This document shows positions 31,957-40,807 of a DNA stretch of 51,313 nt, one piece after another. Each line of letters starts with the position of its first letter. Position 1 is the stretch's first letter. The notes below the pieces were generated by a model, which worked only from the letters and a program-made list of their open reading frames with translations, was not told the origin of the DNA and did not search any database. The translations under genes were made by a program, and so were the position numbers. Source of the DNA: CF-162 sp040882565 (GTDB lineage: Bacteria > Chloroflexota > Dehalococcoidia > SM23-28-2 > RBG-16-64-32); assembly GCA_040882565.1 (NCBI GenBank), contig JBBEAZ010000045.1:1-51313 (forward strand). Reading direction: 5' to 3'.

Positions 31957-32946
31957 CTACGGGGTCTTTTGCGCCTGGAGCGACGGCTGGACGAAGCGCT
32001 TGTCGATGACCGCCTCCGCTTCGCGCACGATGTCGCGGACGACTTCGGCGGCGGGCTTGATCTCGTGGACGAGACCGGCGCCCTGACCGGCCGGCATGAA
32101 GGTGCGCGCGGCGTCGAAGGACTCGCCTAGGCCGGGGTAGTCCATCACCTTGTTCTGGATCGAGACCATCGCCTGCATCGGGAAGGGCTGAATCTGGTCG
32201 GCCTTCGTCTCCCATTCCTCGGCGTAGGCGTTGCGGATCGTGCGCGCGGGCTTGCCGGTGTAGGCGCGCGTGCGCATCGTGTCGGCGTCGCCGGCGCGGA
32301 CGATCGCGTCGCGGTAGCCGGGCGCTGCCTGCGCCTCGGGCGTGGCGATGAAGCGCGTGCCGAAGATCGCGCCCTCGGCTCCCAGGGCCAACGCGGCAAC
32401 CAGGCCGCGGCCGTCGGAAAGGCCGCCGGCAGCGATCACCGGTACGGAGACGGCGTCGACGACCTGCGGGACCAGCGCCATGCCACCGACTTCGCCCGTG
32501 TGGCCACCGGCCTCGGTGCCCTGCGCGGCGACGATGTCGGCGCCGGCTTCGACGGACTTCTCGGCGTGGCGCACGCGGCCGCACATGACCATGACGATCA
32601 TGCCGCGCTCGTGCATCTCGGCGATGAACTCGGCGGGCACGGCGAGGCCGGCGACGAAGATCTTCACGTCTTCCTCGAAGACGACTTCCATGTGAGGCCG
32701 AATGCGGTTCGGATCAGGCGCGAGGAGGTCGACAGCGAAGGGCTTGTCGGTGAGTTCGCGGGTCATGCGGATCTCTTCTCGGAGCTGAGCGGGGCCGAGC
32801 GTGGCCGCGCCCATGATGCCGAGGCCGCCGGCGTTGGAGACGGCGGCGACGAGCGCGGACATCGAGACGCCGCCCATGCCGGCGAGGAAGACCGGGTACT
32901 CGATGCCGAGGCGGTCGCAGACGGGGGTGTGTAGGGCGCTGTGCAT
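31957..32946 (-). CDS. Nitronate monooxygenase (2-nitropropane dioxygenase family)
   Basis: 329 residues from ATG 32946, preceded by GCAGGAG; a longer frame to 32982 lacks a ribosome site. FMN-binding TIM barrel: YPVFLAGMGGVSMSALVAAV, NAGGLGIMGAA, GADIVAAQGTEAGGHTG (phosphate-binding and catalytic-type His), and PVIAAGGLSDGRGLVAALALGA with GAIFGTRFIATPE. It oxidises alkyl nitronates such as propionate 3-nitronate. Its C-terminal coding part is duplicated at 29783-29961. Confidence 0.92.
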   Translation of the reverse strand: MHSALHTPVCDRLGIEYPVFLAGMGGVSMSALVAAVSNAGGLGIMGAATLGPAQLREEIRMTRELTDKPFAVDLLAPDPNRIRPHMEVVFEEDVKIFVAGLAVPAEFIAEMHERGMIVMVMCGRVRHAEKSVEAGADIVAAQGTEAGGHTGEVGGMALVPQVVDAVSVPVIAAGGLSDGRGLVAALALGAEGAIFGTRFIATPEAQAAPGYRDAIVRAGDADTMRTRAYTGKPARTIRNAYAEEWETKADQIQPFPMQAMVSIQNKVMDYPGLGESFDAARTFMPAGQGAGLVHEIKPAAEVVRDIVREAEAVIDKRFVQPSLQAQKTP

Positions 32947-33125
32947 AGTGTGCTCCTGCGGGCGAGATTCTTTCGAGCGCATGATATGCCGAGGCGCCTC
33001 GGGAAGTCAAACCCTTACGTGAAGGTGAGAGTAGTCCATTGGGGAGTTGAGCCCTCGCTCCCTCCCCGCGACCCCGAGTGCCGTCGCGGAAACAGAGGCA
33101 CGAAATGTGCGAGACTACGCGGGCC

Positions 33126-34208
33126 ATGCGCGTCGTTGTCGACTCCAACATCTTGATCAAGGACTTCCATCGTCTGAGTCCACCGCTCCGAATGCTAACC
33201 GCCAGCCTGTTGGCGAATCACCATCAACTCACCATTCCTCAGATCGTCATTGACGAGGTGCTGAACAACTACCGCAAGCAATTGACAGAGTTGCTGGCCA
33301 AAGAGAGTGAGGCCGTCGAAAAGTTTCGGAAGTTGTCAGGTGCATCTACGCAAAAGTCTTTGACCAACAGCCTGGTGGACAGCAGTTGCGACACATACGC
33401 TCGCAGCCTTCAGACATGGCTCGGCGAAGCAGCGGCGGTGATACTGCCATATGAATTGCTGGACGCCCGCGCCGTGGCCGCACGTGCTATCACACGAAGA
33501 AAGCCGTTTGATGACAGCGGGCGGGGATTTCAGGACACGGTGATCTGGATGGGCGTCCTCTCGCTGGCGACTGAAGAAGGACCTACAGTCGCACTGGTGA
33601 CAAACAACAGGAAGGATTTTGCAGGAGCTGACGCAACTCTGCATCCGCATCTAGTGACAGACTGGACCAAGTGTACAAACGCCGAGCCCCCTTTGCTCTT
33701 CGCATCTCTGGAAGACTTCATTGAAGCGGAAGTTCGGCCCCGGCTCGAGCCTGTGGACGAGGTGTCAGTCGTATCGCAACTCAACGCTGGCTACTTGTGG
33801 GGTCGAAGCGTTCAGGACGACTTGATGAGGCTTGTCGAGGATACGTCGCCTTATGTCCCATCCACCACCACACTGCCCTTACCACCCTTCGCTGAAAACA
33901 TCGAAATATCATCCTTCACGAAGATCTACAGCCTGAATGCGACTGACCTGAGGAAGCTTGCACAGTTTGACATGGTGGCTACGCTCGATCTCACCGTGTA
34001 CGTCGATCTGCAATTTACAATCGACAAGTGGCAATATCAGGCGTACGGTCTGGCAGAGTGGCCACACGTGGACATCGTCGGCGAGTTTGATGATTCCGAA
34101 GTGGGTTCGCTGCCCCTGGTCTTGAATGTGCGAGTGGATGTGACTATTGACGCTTCCGCGCAGCGCATTACGGCCATCCAAATACGCGAGGCTGTGCCGG
34201 TAGGTTAG
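33126..34208 (+). CDS. PIN-domain protein with C-terminal extension
   Basis: 360 residues from ATG 33126; earlier in-frame ATGs (33078, 33105) are possible. N-terminal PIN nuclease core: MRVVVDSNILIKDF (first Asp), IVIDEVLNNY (Glu), FQDTVIWMGVL (Asp) and VALVTNNRKDF (Asp), residues about 1-170. The C-terminal half has no recognised domain and is rich in beta-type segments. The size is larger than toxin-type VapC, and no antitoxin gene adjoins, so this is more like a PIN-domain (DUF4935-like) stand-alone protein, perhaps a defence RNase. Composition is less GC-rich than the neighbours. Confidence 0.75.
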   Translation: MRVVVDSNILIKDFHRLSPPLRMLTASLLANHHQLTIPQIVIDEVLNNYRKQLTELLAKESEAVEKFRKLSGASTQKSLTNSLVDSSCDTYARSLQTWLGEAAAVILPYELLDARAVAARAITRRKPFDDSGRGFQDTVIWMGVLSLATEEGPTVALVTNNRKDFAGADATLHPHLVTDWTKCTNAEPPLLFASLEDFIEAEVRPRLEPVDEVSVVSQLNAGYLWGRSVQDDLMRLVEDTSPYVPSTTTLPLPPFAENIEISSFTKIYSLNATDLRKLAQFDMVATLDLTVYVDLQFTIDKWQYQAYGLAEWPHVDIVGEFDDSEVGSLPLVLNVRVDVTIDASAQRITAIQIREAVPVG

Positions 34209-34261
34209 CGGGGTTGACGGCGTATTCCTAAACACGTGATCCTGCGACCAAGGCGGCCCTT

Positions 34262-34627
34262 TTGCACCCATCCCAAAACATCGACAAGGCGAACGCCGCG
34301 CTGAGCGGCTGGCAGGCCGAGATGTATTCGCGCCTGCGGGAGATGATCAACGACGCCGACCCGGACATCGAAGAAGACTGGAAGTGGGATACGGCGGTGT
34401 GGACGAACAAGGGCAATGTCGTTGCGCTCGGGGTGTTCAAGGAGCACCTGAAGGTCAACTTCTTCAAGGGGGCGCTGCTCGACGACCCGATGGGGTTGTT
34501 CAACGCCGGGCTCGACGCGAAGCAGTCGCGCTCGATTGACCTGCGCGAGGGCGACAAGATCAACGAGCGGGCGCTGCAGGACCTGATCCGCGCTGCCGCC
34601 GAGTACAAGCCGCCTCGTAAACGCTAG
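34262..34627 (+). CDS. DUF1801-family protein
   Basis: 121 residues from a TTG at 34262, after AAGGCGGCCCT. The DUF1801 pattern: LREMINDADPDIEEDWKWDTAVW, NVVALGVFKEHLKVNFFKG, GLDAKQSRSIDLREGDKINE. Small alpha/beta proteins of this family are widespread; function unknown. Convergent with lhr. Confidence 0.88.
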   Translation: MHPSQNIDKANAALSGWQAEMYSRLREMINDADPDIEEDWKWDTAVWTNKGNVVALGVFKEHLKVNFFKGALLDDPMGLFNAGLDAKQSRSIDLREGDKINERALQDLIRAAAEYKPPRKR

Positions 34628-34653
34628 GCGCGTTCGCTATTCGGCCACGTGCA

Positions 34654-37600
34654 CTACGCGTTGGTGGCGCCGGCAAGGTGGCGTTCCGCCTGGGCCACCG
34701 CGAACGCCTCTTCGCTGATCGGCACGCCGTCGCGGTAGTGGACGGTCCTGGTGTGGACGCTGGGCACGCGCTCGCCGGAGAGCAGGCTGCCGGTGAGGTT
34801 CAGGGGGTCAACGGCAGAGACGCGGACGAGTTCGCCGGTCTTCTCGGTGCGGCGGGTGTTGCGCAGCGATTCGACGGCCTCGGGGCGGGCGTATTGCTCG
34901 CCGTAGAAGCCCGCGACGAAGCGGCCGCCCCGGACGGTGCCCTGCGCCTCCATGCGGCGCAGCACACGCAGGATCTCGCGCCACGGGACGCTGAACGCTT
35001 CGGGGCGGACGAGGTCGCGGAAGACGACGCCGTAGCGGAATAGGAGTTGCTCTGCCCAGGCTTCGGCCAGTTCTTCGGTCAGGAGCTGTGCGCTGGGGTC
35101 GTACGCGGGGCGCTGCCGCGCGGCGTTGGTTGCTGTTTGGCGAGTGTTAGGTCCTTCGGGCTCTCCACCCGGAGGTGCTCCCCCCTCTCCCCTCAGGTAA
35201 CGGGTGTCCCACTCGGGCACAAGCGACCAGCGGCCGGTGGGGACGCCGCTGACCGCGAGGGTGCGGAAGAGGCGGGCGCGCTGTGGGCGGCGGAACTGGC
35301 GTTTCTTGTTCGAAGCCATCAGCGCGCGCAGGGCCTGGAAGCCGTCGGCCGTGGCGAGGCCGCGGGCGACGAGGTCCCAGAGGCCGCGCTCGACGTCGCC
35401 GGGGAGGCGGTTGGTGGCGGCGACAATGTCGTCGTAGAAGAGCGCGCCCTTCTTGAGGAGCAGCTCGTGGATCTCGGCAGCGGCGCCGGTGGCGGGCGCG
35501 TCAGGGCCATCGCCGTTCCTGATGCCGGCGAGAAGCCAGGGCAGGTCGGCACGGCGGGTGAGGGAGATCGGCGTGGCCGAGGAAGCGGCGGAGCGATGGG
35601 CGTTGCCCTCGCTGCTCTTGCGGGGCGACATGCGGGCCCAGGCGGCGTCGCCGGTCATGCACAGCTCGTCGAGCCAGCCGCCCTTGTAGGCGGCGATGCG
35701 GGCGGGGAGGATGTGCCGTTCCCAGGCGACGGCCGGAATGTCGTAGCCCTGGAGTTGCGTGATCGCTTCGAGCAGCCCGCGCTTGCCTTCGAGCTGGGTG
35801 CCGGGCGCGATGTGCTGCCAGCGCAGGAGGAAGCGCATCAGGTCCTGCGCGGAGACCGGCTCGATGTCGGCGCGCAGGCGGTCGAGCGTGAAGCGGTGGA
35901 TGCGGGCCAACAGGCGGCGGTCGCACCACTCTTCTTCCTCAGCGAGCGGGCGAAACCGTCCCCGGATCGCCGTGCCGCCCTCGCCTTCGAGACGGGCGAG
36001 CGCGCTCGTCACCGAACCCGGCGCGAGGCCCGTGCGCTCGGCGATCTCGGCGACGGTCGTGGGGCCGAGCGTCTCCAGGTGGCCGCGGACGATGGCGGCG
36101 CGCGCGTCGTCTTCGTCGATCTCGCGGCGCAGGTGAGACGGCAGGTCGACGTCCGGGCGGACGCTGGCGCCGGGGTAGAGGCGCTCGATCACATGCAGGT
36201 TCTCGACGGCGAACCAGAAGGTCTCGCCGTCAGCCGTCTCGAAAGTGGCGGCGCGGCGCTGGTCGACAAGTTCGCCGAACCAGGCGCTCCATTCGGGGAC
36301 GTACTCGGGGCGAACGGCGACCAGGTTGAGCAGCGCGTCGTGGACCTCTTCCGGATCGCGAGGTTGCGGCTGCGCTTCATCAACGACCACGGCGATCGCA
36401 TCGGGGTCGAGGATGCCCAGGTCGCGGCCGCTCTGGGGGAGGCTGCGACGGAGTGTCACCGCGCGGGCACGGCGTTCTTCCAGCGGCGCGTCGTCGAGGT
36501 AGGTGTAGGGCTTGGAGTTGAGCATCTCGTGGCTGAACGGCGAGGGCTCGGTCGTGTCGCGCGCGTGGAACTTGATCTCGCCGCGTTCGATGCGCTCGAG
36601 GACGTCGCGCAGACCTTCGATGTCCATCGCCTCGGTCAGGCAGTCGTGCATCGACTGACGCGTCAGCGGGTGGTCCGGCAGCTCGATCGCGCCGACGAGG
36701 TTCTCCTGGCAGGCGACGAGGACCGGGAAGACCGCAGCCATCAGGTCGGCCGACTTCATGCGCTGCAGCGGCGACGGCACACGCTTGCCGTTGCGCTGAC
36801 GCAGGACTGCCAGCGAACGCGTCGTGTTCCAGCGCCAGCGGGACTGCCAAACCGGCGCGTTGGCGACGAGGAGCGACTGCTCGACCGACTCGTAGAGCCA
36901 GGCCGGCTTGACGAGCCCGAACATGTCTTCGAGGGGGAAGCTGTTGTTGGGCCCGATCGACAGGAGCATCGCATCGTCGCAGGCGGCCGCCTGCAACTCG
37001 AAGTCGAAGCTGACGCAGAAGCGCTTGCGCAGCGCGAAGCCCCAGGCGCGGTTGATGCGCGCGCCAAACGGCGCGTGGACGACGAGCTGCATGCCGCCGC
37101 TCTCGTCGAAGAAGCGCTCGAAGACGACGTCCTGCTGCGAGGGGATGACGCCCATCATCTCCTTCTGCACCTTGATGTACTGCACGATTTGCTCGGCGGC
37201 GTGCGGTGTGAGCGCGCACTCTTCCTGCACCCACTCCGTGACGCTCGGCAGCGACGTCCCGTCCCGTTCGCCCTGAGGCTCACGAATGGGCGAACGGGCC
37301 ACCGACTTCTCGCCGTGCACCAACGCCGCCGTGCCATCGCCTGGCACAGGGAAGTGCGCCGCGATGTCGGTCCGCAGGCGCGACACCTCTTCCGAGAGTT
37401 CGAGCGTGCGGCCGGGCGCCTCGCCGTTCCAGAAGGGGACGGTGGGCGGTGCGCCGTGCGCGTCCTCGACACGGACGATGCCCGCGGCCTCGATGCGCTT
37501 GATCCGCCAGGACGTCGTGCCGAGCAACACTATATCTCCCGCCATCGACTCGATCGAGAAGTCCTCGTCGAGCGTGCCGACGAACGTGCCTTCGGGCTCG

Positions 37601-39159
37601 GCGATGACACGGTAGTCGGCGATCTCGGGGATCGCGCCGCCGCACTGGATGGCGGTGCTGCGGGCGCCGCGGCGGCCGCGGACGACACCGTTGATCTGGT
37701 CGCGGTGCAAGAAGTGCGCCGCGCGCCCCGCGCCGACAGCGATGCCCTCGCTCATCATCGCCACAACTTCGTCGAACTTCTCGCGTTCGAGATTGTGATA
37801 CGGCCAGGCGCGACGGATGAGGGCGAAGAGGTCGCCTTCGCCCCACGGCTCGCAGGCAGCTTCGGCAACCACTTGCTGCGCCAGGATGTCGAGCGGCGCT
37901 TCCGGCGGGAAGACGCAGTCGAGCCGGCCATTGCGGACGGCGCGGATGAGTGCCGCGCACTCGACAAGCTCGTCGCGGCTGGTGGGGAAGAGGACGCCCT
38001 TCGGCGTCAGCCCGAGGGCGTGGCCGGAGCGGCCGACCCGCTGGAGGAAGGTCGTGATGCTGCGCGGCGACTCGAGCTGGCAGACGAGGTCGACGGTGCC
38101 GATGTCGATGCCAAGTTCGAGCGACGCTGTGGCGACCAGCGCGCGCATCTCCCCCGCCTTGAGGCGCTGCTCCATGCGGTGGCGGCGTTCCTTGGAGAGG
38201 CTGCCGTGGTGGGCGCCGACGTGCTCTTCGCCGATGCGCTCGGCCAGCTTGAAGGCGACGCGCTCGGCGAGGCGACGGGTGTTGACGAATATGATCGTCG
38301 TGCGGTGCGCCTGCACGAGTTCTGTGAGGCGGTCGTAGATGTCCGCCCACTGCTCGCCCGAAGCCACCGCTTCGAGGTCCGTCGGCGGCACTTCGATGCG
38401 GATTTCGAGGTCGCGCTGATGGCCCGAGTCGACGATCTCGCACAACGGCGTGCCGCCCACCGCGACGTTATCCGTGCCGACCAGGAACTGCGCCGCGTAC
38501 TCGATCGGCCGCACCGTAGCGGAGAGGCCCACGCGCGAGGGGCGCGACTCCGTGATGTGGTCGAGGCGCGCGAGCGTGATCGACAGGTGCGAGCCGCGCT
38601 TGTCGCGGATCAGCGCGTGGACCTCGTCGACGATGACCGTGCTGACGTTGCGCAGGATTTCGCGCGAACGCTCTGCGGTGACCATCAGGTACAGCGACTC
38701 CGGGGTCGTGATCAGGATATGCGGCGGGTGCTTGATGATCGCCTGGCGTTCGGCCTGCGTCGTGTCGCCCGTGCGCAGCGCCGTGCGGATTTCGGGCAGA
38801 TCGTACCCAAGTTCGCGCGCGATCACCGCGATTTCGGCGAGTGGTTCCTCGAGGTTGCGCTGGATGTCGTTCGACAACGCCTTCAGCGGCGAAACGTAGA
38901 CGACCGCGACGCCGTCCTCAAGCTCCCCTGCCTCGGCCTTGCGCACCAGCCGGTCGATCGACACCAGGAACGCCGCCAGCGTCTTGCCGGAGCCGGTCGG
39001 CGCCGAGATCAGCGTGTCGCGCCCAGCGATGATCTGCGGCCAGCCGTCCGCCTGGGCATCGGTGGGCGCCTTGAACCGCCTGGCGAACCAGGTGCGGACG
39101 ATCGGGTGGAACGAGTCGAGGACGCTCACAAGGGACAGTTTATCGCGGGCGCGTGACAC
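34654..39159 (-). CDS. lhr: Lhr-type large ATP-dependent helicase
   Basis: 1501 residues. Superfamily 2 core: APTDAQADGWPQI Q-motif, SAPTGSGKTLAAFL (motif I), YVSPLKALSND (Ia), ITTPESLYLM, VIVDEVHALIRDKRG (DEVH, motif II), GLSATVRP (III), IIFVNTRRLAERVA (IV), VATASLELGIDIGTVDLV (V), QRVGRSGH (VI). The Lhr-specific winged helix, beta barrel and long C-terminal part follow, full length for actinobacterial/chloroflexal Lhr. Lhr unwinds DNA and RNA-DNA hybrids in repair. The GTG at 39159 is used; a GTG at 39129 preceded by GATAAACT seven bases upstream could be a leaderless alternative start. The very long antisense frame over this gene is a composition artefact. Confidence 0.95.
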   Translation of the reverse strand: MSRARDKLSLVSVLDSFHPIVRTWFARRFKAPTDAQADGWPQIIAGRDTLISAPTGSGKTLAAFLVSIDRLVRKAEAGELEDGVAVVYVSPLKALSNDIQRNLEEPLAEIAVIARELGYDLPEIRTALRTGDTTQAERQAIIKHPPHILITTPESLYLMVTAERSREILRNVSTVIVDEVHALIRDKRGSHLSITLARLDHITESRPSRVGLSATVRPIEYAAQFLVGTDNVAVGGTPLCEIVDSGHQRDLEIRIEVPPTDLEAVASGEQWADIYDRLTELVQAHRTTIIFVNTRRLAERVAFKLAERIGEEHVGAHHGSLSKERRHRMEQRLKAGEMRALVATASLELGIDIGTVDLVCQLESPRSITTFLQRVGRSGHALGLTPKGVLFPTSRDELVECAALIRAVRNGRLDCVFPPEAPLDILAQQVVAEAACEPWGEGDLFALIRRAWPYHNLEREKFDEVVAMMSEGIAVGAGRAAHFLHRDQINGVVRGRRGARSTAIQCGGAIPEIADYRVIAEPEGTFVGTLDEDFSIESMAGDIVLLGTTSWRIKRIEAAGIVRVEDAHGAPPTVPFWNGEAPGRTLELSEEVSRLRTDIAAHFPVPGDGTAALVHGEKSVARSPIREPQGERDGTSLPSVTEWVQEECALTPHAAEQIVQYIKVQKEMMGVIPSQQDVVFERFFDESGGMQLVVHAPFGARINRAWGFALRKRFCVSFDFELQAAACDDAMLLSIGPNNSFPLEDMFGLVKPAWLYESVEQSLLVANAPVWQSRWRWNTTRSLAVLRQRNGKRVPSPLQRMKSADLMAAVFPVLVACQENLVGAIELPDHPLTRQSMHDCLTEAMDIEGLRDVLERIERGEIKFHARDTTEPSPFSHEMLNSKPYTYLDDAPLEERRARAVTLRRSLPQSGRDLGILDPDAIAVVVDEAQPQPRDPEEVHDALLNLVAVRPEYVPEWSAWFGELVDQRRAATFETADGETFWFAVENLHVIERLYPGASVRPDVDLPSHLRREIDEDDARAAIVRGHLETLGPTTVAEIAERTGLAPGSVTSALARLEGEGGTAIRGRFRPLAEEEEWCDRRLLARIHRFTLDRLRADIEPVSAQDLMRFLLRWQHIAPGTQLEGKRGLLEAITQLQGYDIPAVAWERHILPARIAAYKGGWLDELCMTGDAAWARMSPRKSSEGNAHRSAASSATPISLTRRADLPWLLAGIRNGDGPDAPATGAAAEIHELLLKKGALFYDDIVAATNRLPGDVERGLWDLVARGLATADGFQALRALMASNKKRQFRRPQRARLFRTLAVSGVPTGRWSLVPEWDTRYLRGEGGAPPGGEPEGPNTRQTATNAARQRPAYDPSAQLLTEELAEAWAEQLLFRYGVVFRDLVRPEAFSVPWREILRVLRRMEAQGTVRGGRFVAGFYGEQYARPEAVESLRNTRRTEKTGELVRVSAVDPLNLTGSLLSGERVPSVHTRTVHYRDGVPISEEAFAVAQAERHLAGATNA

Positions 39160-39290
39160 TTACATGGCAGGAATGGCGCTGATATCGAGCCTGCCGTCTT
39201 TCCCGGACGACAACCTGGTCCGGCTTGACGCGCTCTCTGCGCGAGGGATAGGCTGACCGCGTCAACCGGCCTGGCAGGAAGGGTCGTGCA

Positions 39291-40568
39291 ATGAGCCGTA
39301 TCGCCTTTGTCCTCATCGTTACGCTAGTGTTCTCGTTCGCGGTACTGTCGTTGGGGAGCCCGCCCGGTAGCCGGGCCGCATTTCCCGGCAGCAACGGGCT
39401 GATTGCCTTCGACAGCAACCGCGAAGGCAACGAGGACATCTGGGTCGTGAACCCCGACGGGTCGAACCAGGTGCGCATAACAGACAACCTTCTGGACGAT
39501 GAGGACCCGGCCTGGTCCGCGGACGGCGAATTGATCGCCTACTATGCCGACACGAACGACCCACCGAACGACTTCAACATATTTGTTGCCGACGACCAGG
39601 GCAACAAGACGCAGCTGACGATGGGCGTCGGCCGCAACTTCAACCCGTCATGGTCGCCGAGCGGCACCTCCATCGCCTTCGAAAGTTCCCGCGACGGCAA
39701 CAATGAGATCTATGTGATGGATGCCGACGGGTCCGATCAGACCCGGCTTACCAACAATGGCCCCAACGAGAACGACCAACAACCGTCATGGTCGCCGGCC
39801 GGCGACAAGATCGCGTTCATCAGCAGCCGGGATGGGAACCGCGAGATCTACGTGATGGACACGGACGGCACGGACCAGACCCGGCTCACCACCGACCCCG
39901 GCGCCGACAGCCGCCCTGAGTGGTCGCCCGACGGCACGAAGATCGCGTTCCAGACCGACCGCGACGGTAATCTGAACATCTACGTGATGAACCCGGACGG
40001 AACCAGCGAAACCCCGATCACGGACGACCCGGGCGAGGACCTGAGCCCCGCCTGGTCTCCGGATGGCGCCCTGATCGCGTTCCACAGCGACCGGGACGGC
40101 GACGATGACATCTGGGTCATGGACGCTGACGGTGGCAACCCGCAAGTGATCACGACCGACCCCGGCCGCGATATTGATCCCAACTGGCAGCCGGTTGAGG
40201 CGACACCCACTTCATCACCGACGGCCTCGCCAACCGAATCCCCGTCTCCGACGCCCTCACCGACGCCGGTAACCCAGGCGGCCATCTGGGGCGACTGGAA
40301 CTGCTCCACGCAACCAGACCCGGTGGATTCGCTGCTGACGTTGCGCCACGACGCGGGGCTGAGCACCAACACCGGAGACTGCCCGCCTTTCGGGACGCCG
40401 CTGGATGTCGTAATCGCGGCGGTCTACAACTGGGGCGACGCCGACTGCTCGCTGGCGATCGACCCGGTCGACTCGCTGAAGCTGTTGCGGTTCGATGCTG
40501 GGCTCAGCGTGCAGCAGGAAGCGGGGTGTCCGGAAATCGGGTCGGGCGTCCTGCTTACCGAGACCTAG
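39291..40568 (+). CDS. Secreted TolB-like beta-propeller with dockerin-like repeats
   Basis: 425 residues. Signal peptide to about residue 29. Five or six PD40/TolB-type blades (about 33-300) repeat units of the form WSPDGTKIAFxSxRDGNxxIYVMDxDG, each followed by xxTRLTxxPG. A Ser/Pro/Thr linker (302-325) leads to two dockerin-like repeats, WGDWNCSTQPDPVDSLL and WGDADCSLAIDPVDSLK with LxLxRxDAGL, as in the protein at 2022-2639. Likely exported and calcium-binding; a protein-binding scaffold role is probable. No cohesin gene is seen. It is divergent from lhr. Confidence 0.88.
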   Translation: MSRIAFVLIVTLVFSFAVLSLGSPPGSRAAFPGSNGLIAFDSNREGNEDIWVVNPDGSNQVRITDNLLDDEDPAWSADGELIAYYADTNDPPNDFNIFVADDQGNKTQLTMGVGRNFNPSWSPSGTSIAFESSRDGNNEIYVMDADGSDQTRLTNNGPNENDQQPSWSPAGDKIAFISSRDGNREIYVMDTDGTDQTRLTTDPGADSRPEWSPDGTKIAFQTDRDGNLNIYVMNPDGTSETPITDDPGEDLSPAWSPDGALIAFHSDRDGDDDIWVMDADGGNPQVITTDPGRDIDPNWQPVEATPTSSPTASPTESPSPTPSPTPVTQAAIWGDWNCSTQPDPVDSLLTLRHDAGLSTNTGDCPPFGTPLDVVIAAVYNWGDADCSLAIDPVDSLKLLRFDAGLSVQQEAGCPEIGSGVLLTET

Positions 40569-40807
40569 CGGCCGCACCGCCACCGAAGCCGACCTACTTA
40601 CCCCGGCAACCCGAGGCCTCCATGCACTCCTGCGTGGTTGGCCCAACGCCTGCCGGCAGCCACGCCTCGGGCCAGATTGCAATTTCACAAAATACCTGCG
40701 CAAAGCGCTCTTTTCTTGAAACAAACTCGCGTAGTATACGGTTAACAATCCGTGAATGGCCCGTTTTGGGCAGAGTTTAGCGTGAGTAGACCTGGGGGTA
40801 GCGAGTC

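Noticed and set aside
33126..34208. PIN-domain gene as a toxin of a toxin-antitoxin pair
   Set aside because: There is no small antitoxin gene next to it, and the protein is far longer than VapC-type toxins.
35047..39156. 1369-codon open frame on the plus strand opposite lhr
   Set aside because: It is exactly antisense to a helicase with all motifs intact. Its composition (Ala, Asp, Arg, Gly rich, no motifs) is what high-GC antisense frames look like.
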